Positions 1 through 5,546 of a stretch of DNA of 8,098 nt are shown piece after piece. The stretch is from assembly GCA_902782815.1 (NCBI GenBank), contig CACZOS010000039.1, forward strand, positions 1 through 8,098, given 5' to 3'. The stretch's first letter is position 1, and every line of letters starts with the position of its first letter. Below the pieces are notes generated by a model that was not told the DNA's origin, ran no database searches, and was given only the letters and a program-made list of their open reading frames with translations. A program made the translations under genes and the position numbers. The DNA comes from an uncultured Lachnospiraceae bacterium (GTDB lineage: Bacteria > Bacillota > Clostridia > Lachnospirales > Lachnospiraceae).

Positions 1-642
1 ACCCTGGAGAAGGGGGATCTGTCTGATGAGATCACTCTGGAACACAATACCAGCGTCACCGAGGACGGAGCTGTGGTAAGCACTCTTGTCAAAGGAGATA
101 CGGTGACTGTGGGTGAGGTCCTGAAAACTATGCTGGTGAAATCCGCAAATGACTGTGCGGTCATTCTGGCGGAATATATAGCCGGTTCCACAGATAAATT
201 CGCGGACATGATGAATGCCAGGGCAAAGGAACTGGGGGCGACCCACACTCATTTTGTCAATCCCAACGGCCTTCATGACGACAACCATTATACCACTGCC
301 TATGACCTGTATCTGATCTTCAGGGAAGTGACAAGCTACGATACTTTTGTGGATATTGTTTCCATGAAGGACAATACCATGGTCTACAAGAATAAATTCG
401 GCCAGGAAGTTCATGAATATATGCAGTCTACCAATCATTTTCTGCTGAACGAATACCCCCTGCCCGAAGGGGTTGTCATGTACGGAGGAAAGACGGGAAC
501 CACTTCAATGGCCAATTCCTGTCTGATCCTGCTGACGGAAAATGCCGACGGAGAGAGGTTTTTCTCCGTTGTTCTGGGGGCCAGGACCAAGCCTGACCTT
601 TACCGGTCCATGACGGAATTGTTACAAAAAACCACGAAATAG
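1..642 (+). CDS. D-alanyl-D-alanine carboxypeptidase (PBP5/DacF-like), 5'-truncated by window edge
   Basis: The reading frame is open from base 1 to the TAG at 640-642 and gives 213 residues of a peptidase S11 (low-molecular-weight penicillin-binding protein) domain. Two of the three catalytic motifs are visible. The SxN motif is Ser-Ala-Asn at 142-150, followed by Asp-Cys-Ala. The KTG motif is Lys-Thr-Gly at 490-498 within GGKTGTT. The SxxK motif with the nucleophilic serine, and the signal peptide, must lie upstream of the window. A GTG at 73 is not the start, because family sequence continues in frame before it. Members trim the terminal D-Ala from peptidoglycan stem peptides outside the membrane. 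The protein ends about 48 residues after KTG, so the C-terminal beta domain and amphipathic anchor helix of classical PBP5 seem to be absent. Family assignment is firm; the exact paralogue (dacA, dacB or dacF type) cannot be decided. Confidence 0.93.
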   Translation, partial: TLEKGDLSDEITLEHNTSVTEDGAVVSTLVKGDTVTVGEVLKTMLVKSANDCAVILAEYIAGSTDKFADMMNARAKELGATHTHFVNPNGLHDDNHYTTAYDLYLIFREVTSYDTFVDIVSMKDNTMVYKNKFGQEVHEYMQSTNHFLLNEYPLPEGVVMYGGKTGTTSMANSCLILLTENADGERFFSVVLGARTKPDLYRSMTELLQKTTK

Positions 643-645
643 AGG

Positions 646-674
646 TTGTGCTTTTCCGGAGGATAAACTATAAT
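646..674 (+). promoter_or_regulatory. Probable sigma-A promoter for the P-loop protein gene
   Basis: A perfect -10 hexamer TATAAT at 669-674 lies 17 nt after TTGTGC (646-651), a weak -35 keeping only the TTG. It sits in an AT-rich gap after the carboxypeptidase stop. A second TATAAT at 689-694 has no recognisable -35 at the right distance. Transcription would start near 681 and leave a leader of about 45 nt before the start at 727. Confidence 0.5.
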
Positions 675-693
675 CAATTTAGGATAATTATAA

Positions 694-707
694 TGTGAAC
701 GTTTTAA
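694..707 (+). promoter_or_regulatory. Possible cre-like (CcpA operator) sequence, weak
   Basis: TGTGAACGTTTTAA resembles the catabolite-response element consensus TGWAANCGNTWNCA, with the central CG and flanking A/T in place but two fixed positions mismatched (fourth and thirteenth). It lies between the predicted -10 and the ribosome binding site, where a bound repressor would act as a roadblock. A short AT-rich palindrome arising by chance is an equally good explanation. Confidence 0.2.
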
Positions 708-726
708 AAACAAGGAGGGTAAAGCC

Positions 727-1143
727 ATGATAGATATTATTGCTGGACGTAAGGGAAGAGGAAAAACCAAAGTCCTGATCCAGAAAGCGAATGACGACAT
801 CAAAGTAACGAACGGAACCATCGTTTATCTTGATAAGAATAATAAGCATATGTATGAGTTGAATAACCAGATTCGACTGATCGTCGTACCCGAGTTTGAA
901 ATCACGGACACAGATATGTTCCTCGGATTCATTTCCGGAATTATCTCCCAGGATCATGATCTTGACAAGATTTTCCTGGACAGCTTCCTTACCATAGCAT
1001 TTATCGAAAATAACTTTACAGATTGTATTTTAAAATTAGACAATTTATCCAAGAAGTTTGACGTAGATTTCATTATCAGTGCATCTTTAGATAAGACAGA
1101 GATTCCCGAACAATTCCAGGAACTTGTGTCTGTGGCGCTCTGA
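727..1143 (+). CDS. Small P-loop NTPase-like protein of unknown function
   Basis: This gene encodes 138 residues starting at an ATG preceded by a strong AAGGAGGG ribosome binding site (712-719). The N-terminus is a beta strand running straight into a Walker A loop, GRKGRGKT at residues 7-14, which fits GxxxxGK[ST]. A plausible Walker B strand, KIFLDS at residues 81-86, ends in Asp85. A later strand, DFIISAS at 104-110, looks like a sensor strand. The rest alternates helix and strand, as expected of one compact nucleotide-binding domain. There is no signal peptide, membrane segment or zinc motif, so a soluble cytoplasmic protein is likely. Similar short proteins in Clostridia are, from memory, annotated as hypothetical or loosely as PilT-like ATPase; I see no sign of a pilus function. 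It lies between a cell-wall enzyme and a radical SAM gene, with its own promoter and a downstream hairpin, so it may be a single-gene unit. Confidence 0.85.
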   Translation: MIDIIAGRKGRGKTKVLIQKANDDIKVTNGTIVYLDKNNKHMYELNNQIRLIVVPEFEITDTDMFLGFISGIISQDHDLDKIFLDSFLTIAFIENNFTDCILKLDNLSKKFDVDFIISASLDKTEIPEQFQELVSVAL

Positions 1144-1175
1144 TTTTCCGGCCGGCCGTACAGGGCCGGCTCTTC
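1144..1175 (+). terminator. GC-rich hairpin after the P-loop gene, possible weak terminator
   Basis: GCCGGCC (1151-1157) pairs perfectly with GGCCGGC (1164-1170) around a 6-nt loop, directly after the TGA stop. The following tract is only TCTTC, not a run of Ts, so intrinsic termination would be weak. An mRNA-stabilising 3' end is the alternative. Confidence 0.4.
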
Positions 1176-1224
1176 AATGCGGCAGATGCCGTATTATCAA
1201 TATATCGGATACAGATACCGGAAT

Positions 1225-1248
1225 ATGTCCCATAGCAATATGGGACAT
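1225..1248 (+). promoter_or_regulatory. Perfect 10-bp hairpin with GCAA tetraloop upstream of the radical SAM gene
   Basis: ATGTCCCATA (1225-1234) pairs with TATGGGACAT (1239-1248) without mismatch around GCAA, a GNRA-type tetraloop. It ends 9 nt before the GGAG ribosome binding site (1258-1261). Because no T-run follows (the next bases are TATTATTATGG), it is not a classical terminator. It may be a mRNA 5'-end stabiliser, a protein-binding operator or a translation control element. A smaller CGGC/GCCG hairpin lies at 1180-1191. I found no clear promoter in this spacer. Confidence 0.5.
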
Positions 1249-1268
1249 TATTATTATGGAGATGAATC

Positions 1269-2222
1269 ATGGACCCTAATCCCCCAAGATACAGAACATA
1301 CTCCTCCTACCTGAAGGAGAGATATGGGGAAAAAGTATATAAACTTCCGGTGAACCTTCCGGTCACCTGTCCCAATCGTATGGACGGACCGGGATGCAGC
1401 TTCTGCTCAGGTTCGGGAACCGGATTTGAGGCTGAGGATGCGGGAATGCCGGTGGCAGACCAGCTCCTGAAGGGCAGGGAGAAGATCGAGAAACGTTACA
1501 ATGCCCACAAATTTATTGCCTATTTCCAGAATTTTTCCAATACTTTTCTCCCCCTGTCCAAACTGACGGACTATTTGGAAGAAGTACTTACCTGCCGGGA
1601 TATGGTAGAGATCGCCATATCCACAAGGCCGGACTGTATCCGGGATGATTATCTTGAGACTTTCCGGGAATTCCGCTCCCGTACCGGTGTGGAGATCAGC
1701 ATAGAGCTGGGACTCCAGACCGTCAATTATCATACCCTGAAGAAAGTAGGCCGCGGTCATGGTCTGGCGGAATACCTGGATGCGGTCCTGCGTATCGCTC
1801 CTTACAGATTTCCGGTATGCACCCACATGATCCTGAATCTGCCCTGGGACGATATGGAGGATGTGATCGAGTCGGCCAGGGTGATCTCGGTCCTCCCGGT
1901 GGATATGGTCAAGCTTCATTCCCTTTATCTTCCCCGGGATTGTATGTTGTATGAAGAATATATCAGTGGTAGAATAACCATATGTTCAAAAGAGGAGTAT
2001 CTTGAGAGGCTGACACAGTTTGTTATCCATCTTCGTGAAGACGTGGTGATCGAGAGACTGTTCAGCAGGATACCGGAAAAAGATTCCGCTTTTTCAAACT
2101 GGCAGACCAGCTGGTGGAAACTCCGGGATGAGTGGGAGAAACTCATGGAGGAGAGAGGATATCAGCAGGGATGCCGCTGCGACTATATCGGCGGAGCCGC
2201 CCTCAAACGCTGGGGATTTTAG
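1269..2222 (+). CDS. Radical SAM protein, TIGR01212/YhcC-YtqA family (possible MnmL-type tRNA modification enzyme)
   Basis: The 317-residue product has the iron-sulfur cysteines near its N-terminus as C34-x8-C43-x2-C46. This is the expanded spacing typical of the YhcC/YtqA group rather than the canonical CX3CX2C. A glycine-rich SGSGTGF stretch follows. Further family-like segments are FQNFSNTF (87-94), STRPDC (118-123), IELGLQT (144-150) and a basic, Trp-rich C-terminus. Radical SAM enzymes cleave S-adenosylmethionine with a [4Fe-4S] cluster to start radical chemistry. The YtqA subgroup in Bacillus and Streptococcus has been reported as MnmL, acting in mnm5s2U synthesis at the tRNA wobble base; applying that here is inference. 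Its usual partner there, the methylase MnmM/YtqB, is not in this window. The ATG follows GGAG at 1258-1261. Its stop lies one base before the next start, so translational coupling is likely. Confidence 0.92.
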   Translation: MDPNPPRYRTYSSYLKERYGEKVYKLPVNLPVTCPNRMDGPGCSFCSGSGTGFEAEDAGMPVADQLLKGREKIEKRYNAHKFIAYFQNFSNTFLPLSKLTDYLEEVLTCRDMVEIAISTRPDCIRDDYLETFREFRSRTGVEISIELGLQTVNYHTLKKVGRGHGLAEYLDAVLRIAPYRFPVCTHMILNLPWDDMEDVIESARVISVLPVDMVKLHSLYLPRDCMLYEEYISGRITICSKEEYLERLTQFVIHLREDVVIERLFSRIPEKDSAFSNWQTSWWKLRDEWEKLMEERGYQQGCRCDYIGGAALKRWGF

Positions 2223-2223
2223 A

Positions 2224-3618
2224 ATGGCAGAAGATAAGAAAAACAAGATAAACTGGAAAATGTATGTTAATATCGGTACGGTGGTATTTCTGCTGATCAT
2301 CATCTATCTGGCGGGCAATCTGATCAGGTATATGGGCAGGAAGCATCTGGCGGTCTACGAGGTCAGCAACAGTGAGATTTCCGATACCATCTCCGGTACC
2401 GGTGTGATCCTGCGTACGGAGAAGATCTGCTCCACCACCGACGAGGGGTATATCCATAATTATCTTCCTGACGGTGCCAGAGTCCGGAAGGGAGGCATAG
2501 TATATACCCTGGACAAAACCGGAAAGATCCAGGAAGAGATCAATCAGATCATCGAGAATAATCAGGAGGCCGTACATCTGGAAACGACCAGTATTCTGGA
2601 AGACCTGAGAGTTTTCAGTGACAGCTTTAACGAATCGGATTTTTATATGGTGGGAGAGACCGGAAACCAGCTCCAGCATGATCTGCTATCCTACACCGGT
2701 ACACTCCTGTCCGAAAACAAAAAGGAACTGGAGAAAAAATACGGGAAAGACTGCTATATCGAAGTAAGAAGCCAGGAATCCGGCCTGGTCTCCTACAGCA
2801 GTGACGGTCTGGAAGATCTGACAGAGGATACCCTGACCAAAAAAGTCATGAGCGGAAAGATGCATATGCAGGATCTGCGGACAAATGACAAGGCCGGGAC
2901 CGGAACCACTGTTTACCGGCTCACCACCAGCCAGCTTTGGAAGATTATCCTTCCCCTTACAAAGGATGAGTTTGCCCGCATAAAAAACCTTGAGGAGAAC
3001 GGGAGATCCCAGGTCAGTATCACCATTGAGAAAGATGATTTTCAGACCACGGTGCCCTTTGAATGCATAGAGAAGAACGGTCAGGGATACCTTAAACTCA
3101 GCTTCAGGAACTATGTCCAGCGATATCTGAACCAGAGATATCTCTCCGTAAAGGTTCTCCTGGCTCAGGGAAGCGGTCTGAAGATCCCGGCCAGCTCTCT
3201 GGTGGAAAGAGGGGCATTCCGTGTCCCCGAGGCCTTTCTTACCAAGGGAAGCAACACGGAAACCAAGAATCATGTGAATCTGATCTATAAGGATAAGAAG
3301 GGGAAGGAAAAGGTGAAACAGGTCACCGTCAAGGTTTTCGACGCCCGGGACGGTATGGTGAGTATCTACTCCGGCGAACTCGGGCAGGGAGACCGGATCG
3401 AGAGGCTGGAAGATGCCACCACCTATTCTCTGGATAAAATGTCGGTTAGTTACGGGGTATATACGGTCAATTCAGGATACGCGGTCTTCTGTCATGTGGA
3501 TATAACGGAAAGAAACGAGGATTACTGTATTGTCAGTCCCGATACCAGTGAGATCAAACTTTATGACAGGATCGTTCTGAACAGCAATACCATCTCCGAA
3601 AGCGAGACGATCTATTAA
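2224..3618 (+). CDS. Single-pass HlyD-like (membrane fusion/adaptor type) membrane protein
   Basis: This 464-residue protein starts at ATG 2224, one base after the preceding stop, with GGGGA (2212-2216) as a modest ribosome binding site. A basic, lysine-rich cytoplasmic tail (1-12) is followed by one membrane segment at about 13-35, so the bulk is outside the membrane. Residues 53-97 look like a half lipoyl/barrel-sandwich motif (GTGVILRTE ... YLPDGARVRKGGIVYTLD). A helical, acidic stretch follows at about 100-175. A second half-motif comes near 182-195 (ESGLVSYSSDG), and then beta-rich domains to the end. That order is the HlyD/efflux adaptor layout. Gram-positive relatives usually work with an ABC transporter, but no transporter gene is nearby. 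The position between a radical SAM gene and yggS-sepF points to an envelope or division role, which is inference. An in-frame upstream ATG at 2128 would add 32 residues overlapping the previous gene and is unlikely. Confidence 0.85.
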   Translation: MAEDKKNKINWKMYVNIGTVVFLLIIIYLAGNLIRYMGRKHLAVYEVSNSEISDTISGTGVILRTEKICSTTDEGYIHNYLPDGARVRKGGIVYTLDKTGKIQEEINQIIENNQEAVHLETTSILEDLRVFSDSFNESDFYMVGETGNQLQHDLLSYTGTLLSENKKELEKKYGKDCYIEVRSQESGLVSYSSDGLEDLTEDTLTKKVMSGKMHMQDLRTNDKAGTGTTVYRLTTSQLWKIILPLTKDEFARIKNLEENGRSQVSITIEKDDFQTTVPFECIEKNGQGYLKLSFRNYVQRYLNQRYLSVKVLLAQGSGLKIPASSLVERGAFRVPEAFLTKGSNTETKNHVNLIYKDKKGKEKVKQVTVKVFDARDGMVSIYSGELGQGDRIERLEDATTYSLDKMSVSYGVYTVNSGYAVFCHVDITERNEDYCIVSPDTSEIKLYDRIVLNSNTISESETIY

Positions 3619-3634
3619 AAAAGAGGTGACGTAA

Positions 3635-4324
3635 ATGCTCAGAGATAATCTGATACAGGTACAGGATAATATTGAGAAAGCCTGCCGGAGAGCAGGACGT
3701 GATCCGGGGGAAGTCACCCTGGTGGCGGTCAGCAAGATCAAACCCCTGTCGGACATAGAAGAACTGGCGGGAGCCGGGCAGACGGATTTCGGGGAGAATT
3801 ATGTCCAGGAACTCTGCGGGAAGGCTGAGGAGATTTCCAGGCCGGTGCGCTGGCATATGATCGGTCATCTCCAGAGAAATAAGGTGAAATATATCATCGA
3901 TAAAGTGGAGCTCATCCATTCGGTGGATTCCCTGTCCCTGGCCAGGCAGATAGAGAAGGAGGCGGCCAAGAAGGGGATCATTGCCCAGATTCTGATCCAG
4001 GTAAATATGGCCGGGGAAGAAACAAAATTCGGTCTGGAAGGGGAGGAAGTCCTGGATCTGATCCGGCAGATCAGCAGTCTGGAGCATGTGAAGATTCGAG
4101 GCCTGATGACCAGTGCCCCCTACGTGACGGACCCTGAAGAAAACCGTGGCTATTTTAGGGCCATGCACCAATTATTTATTGACATTCCTCAGAAAAACAT
4201 TGATAATGTATCTATGGATATTTTGTCAATGGGCATGACCAATGACTACGAGGTGGCGATCGAGGAGGGAGCGACCATGGTAAGAATCGGTACAGCGATC
4301 TTTGGCGAACGTCATTACAATTAA
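3635..4324 (+). CDS. yggS: YggS/YlmE family PLP homeostasis protein
   Basis: The 229-residue length is typical of the family (YggS, YlmE, human PLPBP). It is a single TIM-barrel domain like the N-terminal half of alanine racemase. The PLP-binding lysine is Lys34 in AVSKIKP (31-37). Other family signatures are FGENYVQEL (52-60), WHMIGHLQRNKVK (73-85), GLMTSAP (156-162), SMGMTNDYEVAI (198-209) and the phosphate-binding VRIGTAIFG (216-224). The protein binds pyridoxal phosphate without known catalysis and buffers free PLP and amino-acid pools in the cytoplasm. The start follows AGAGGTGA (3622-3629), 16 nt after the previous stop, so it is in the same operon. Its position directly before sepF matches the ylmE-ylmF (sepF) order in many Gram-positive division clusters. 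The last third of the gene contains an AT-rich patch carrying a promoter-like sequence (4179-4207). Confidence 0.96.
   Translation: MLRDNLIQVQDNIEKACRRAGRDPGEVTLVAVSKIKPLSDIEELAGAGQTDFGENYVQELCGKAEEISRPVRWHMIGHLQRNKVKYIIDKVELIHSVDSLSLARQIEKEAAKKGIIAQILIQVNMAGEETKFGLEGEEVLDLIRQISSLEHVKIRGLMTSAPYVTDPEENRGYFRAMHQLFIDIPQKNIDNVSMDILSMGMTNDYEVAIEEGATMVRIGTAIFGERHYN
4179..4207 (+). promoter_or_regulatory. Strong promoter-like sequence inside yggS, likely driving sepF
   Basis: A perfect -35 TTGACA (4179-4184) and GATAAT (4202-4207, five of six to consensus) are separated by exactly 17 nt, in a locally AT-rich part of the yggS coding region. Transcription would begin near 4214, about 130 nt before sepF. 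Coding constraint could produce such a match by chance, but both boxes and the spacing are near ideal. Confidence 0.55.
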
Positions 4325-4345
4325 TATACTGGAAGGAGTATCAAG

Positions 4346-4915
4346 ATGAGCATCAAAGACACATTCATGAACATGATGAAGATCAATGACGCAGATGATT
4401 CTGAAGAATTTGATGAAGAATTTGATGGGTACGAAGAAGGGTACGACGAGGAGCTAGAGGACGAAGAATTCGAAGCGGAAGAAGCCGAGGAGGAAGAAGA
4501 ACGGCCGGCATCCAGGAAGCCGATTTTCTCCTTCCACCGTAAAGCAAAGGCTCAGGAGGAAGCGGAAGAATTTGAAGAAGATGCAGATGGCAGAGTCATT
4601 CCATTTCATGGAAAACAAGAAGAGGGTGAAACAGTGAGAGTAATCAGACCACAGGAATTTAATGAGGCACAGATCGTAGCAGATTTCTTAAAGGATGGCA
4701 AGACCATCGTCGTGAACCTTGAGGGGATCGAGATCAGTCAGGCACAGCGCATCATCGATTTTATCGGCGGCGCAAGCTTTGCTGTTGACGGTTCACTGAA
4801 GGCCATCTCCAACAACATCTTCATCGTGGCTCCCGGCAATATCGAGGTGTCCGGAGATCTCAGGGATGAGATCATCGGGGATAACATTATCTCCCCTGAA
4901 CTCGGCAAGTTCTAA
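4346..4915 (+). CDS. sepF: Cell division protein SepF with an expanded acidic linker
   Basis: The 189-residue product has three parts. The first 14 residues (MSIKDTFMNMMKIN) form the expected amphipathic membrane-binding helix. Residues 15 to about 95 are a low-complexity linker; 26 of the 38 residues from 15 to 52 are Asp or Glu, and a short basic patch follows (RKPIFSFHRKAKA, 57-69). The conserved SepF domain begins near residue 96 (TVRVIRPQEF) and contains VNLEG, AQRIIDFIGGASFAVDGS and NNIFIVAP before ending in LGKF. SepF polymerises into rings, binds the FtsZ C-terminus and tethers the Z-ring to the membrane. Many SepF proteins are about 140-160 residues, so the extra length is in the linker. 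The start follows AAGGAG (4333-4338). The gene lies 21 nt after yggS and may also use the promoter inside yggS. A terminator-like hairpin follows. Confidence 0.97.
   Translation: MSIKDTFMNMMKINDADDSEEFDEEFDGYEEGYDEELEDEEFEAEEAEEEEERPASRKPIFSFHRKAKAQEEAEEFEEDADGRVIPFHGKQEEGETVRVIRPQEFNEAQIVADFLKDGKTIVVNLEGIEISQAQRIIDFIGGASFAVDGSLKAISNNIFIVAPGNIEVSGDLRDEIIGDNIISPELGKF
4403..4450 (+). repeat. Four 12-bp tandem units in the sepF acidic linker
   Basis: The unit GAAGAATTTGAT occurs twice in perfect tandem (4403-4414, 4415-4426). It is followed immediately by GGGTACGAAGAA (4427-4438) and GGGTACGACGAG (4439-4450), which match each other at 10 of 12 bases. They encode EEFD-EEFD-GYEE-GYDE, a four-residue periodic acidic/aromatic segment. 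The pattern suggests growth by in-frame 12-bp duplication. Confidence 0.85.
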
Positions 4916-4950
4916 GAGGACCCGGTACTGAACATGACCTTTTTACTATG

Positions 4951-4991
4951 GCAGAGCAGACATTTCCATGTCTACTCTGCACTTTGTTTTT
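4951..4991 (+). terminator. Intrinsic terminator or attenuator between sepF and lspA
   Basis: GCAGAG-c-AGACAT (4951-4963) pairs with ATGTCT-a-CTCTGC (4968-4980): two perfect 6-bp blocks around one C/A mismatch, with loop TTCC. ACTTTGTTTTT follows, giving a T-rich tract at 4983-4991. The form fits Rho-independent termination of the sepF transcript on the + strand. As only 39 nt separate the tract from the lspA start and no promoter is visible there, readthrough or regulated antitermination must supply lspA. Confidence 0.65.
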
Positions 4992-4993
4992 CA

Positions 4994-5030
4994 CCGGACC
5001 TGTCAGAGGTCCGGAAGGAAGGAGCCTTCC
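4994..5030 (+). promoter_or_regulatory. Two overlapping hairpins in the lspA leader, one holding the ribosome binding site
   Basis: Hairpin A is CCGGACC (4994-5000) with GGTCCGG (5008-5014), seven perfect pairs and a 7-nt loop. Hairpin B is GGAAGG (5013-5018) with CCTTCC (5025-5030), six perfect pairs whose loop is AAGGAG, the lspA ribosome binding site. B ends at the base before ATG 5031. The two share bases 5013-5014, so they compete at their edge. This could tune lspA translation. Confidence 0.45.
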
Positions 5031-5546
5031 ATGAACAGTAGAAAAGCGGCCGGGATAATCTGGCTTCTGCTGATTCTTCTGGATCAGTTTACCAAGTTCC
5101 TGGCCCTGACCGGGCTGAAGGGCAGGGAGCCCGTCGTCTTAATAAAAAATGTGCTGGAGCTGCGCTATGTGGAGAACAGAGGAGCGGCATTCGGGATTCT
5201 TCAGAACCGGCAGTGGGTTTTCCTGGCCGTCTCGGTTCTGGTGCTGGCCGGGATCTTTATCCTTTCACGGAGGATCCCAAAAGAGAGGAAATACCTGCCC
5301 TTGCTTATCTGTTTCTATTTCATCGGAGCAGGAGCGGCAGGAAATATGATCGACAGGATCTTCCGCAGGTATGTGGTGGATTTCATCTATTTCAGGCTGA
5401 TCGATTTTCCCGTGTTTAATGTGGCGGATATCTATGTGACCTGTTCCTGCATCCTGCTTATCCTTCTCCTCTTTTTCCACTACGGAGAAGAAGATCTGGA
5501 GAAGTGTTTTTCCTTTGGGAAAAAGAGAGGAAATACAGATGAATGA
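5031..5546 (+). CDS. lspA: Lipoprotein signal peptidase (signal peptidase II)
   Basis: The 171-residue integral membrane aspartyl protease starts at ATG 5031 behind AAGGAG (5019-5024). Four hydrophobic segments fall at about 7-25, 61-79, 88-106 and 132-149, matching the family topology. The conserved residues are all present: Asp18 in LLDQFTK; VENRGAAFGI (47-56); Asn105 and Asp108 in GNMIDR; VVDF (115-118); and Asn130, Ala132 and Asp133 in FNVAD. Asp108 and Asp133 are the catalytic pair by analogy to the Bacillus enzyme. It cleaves the signal peptide of diacylglyceryl-modified prolipoproteins in the membrane. An in-frame ATG at 4968 would place it inside the terminator loop and add a basic 21-residue extension with no ribosome binding site, so the shorter form is preferred. 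The stop overlaps the next gene by 8 nt, giving translational coupling. Confidence 0.96.
   Translation: MNSRKAAGIIWLLLILLDQFTKFLALTGLKGREPVVLIKNVLELRYVENRGAAFGILQNRQWVFLAVSVLVLAGIFILSRRIPKERKYLPLLICFYFIGAGAAGNMIDRIFRRYVVDFIYFRLIDFPVFNVADIYVTCSCILLILLLFFHYGEEDLEKCFSFGKKRGNTDE

Noticed and set aside
1076..1270. Small - strand ORF across the hairpin-rich spacer
   Set aside because: It arises from the inverted repeats in the spacer and the end of the P-loop gene. There is no ribosome binding site and no recognisable protein features.
2128..2223. In-frame upstream start that would lengthen the HlyD-like protein by 32 residues
   Set aside because: It overlaps the conserved C-terminus of the radical SAM gene, lacks a ribosome binding site, and the ATG at 2224 sits directly before the membrane segment as expected.
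3554..4171. Open frame of 205 codons on the - strand opposite yggS
   Set aside because: The composition is rich in His, Asp, Gln and Arg as expected for an antisense shadow; there is no ribosome binding site and no motif.
4968..5030. Upstream in-frame ATG giving lspA a 21-residue extension
   Set aside because: The codon is inside the terminator-like hairpin with no ribosome binding site. ATG 5031 has a strong one, and the shorter protein starts as the family does.
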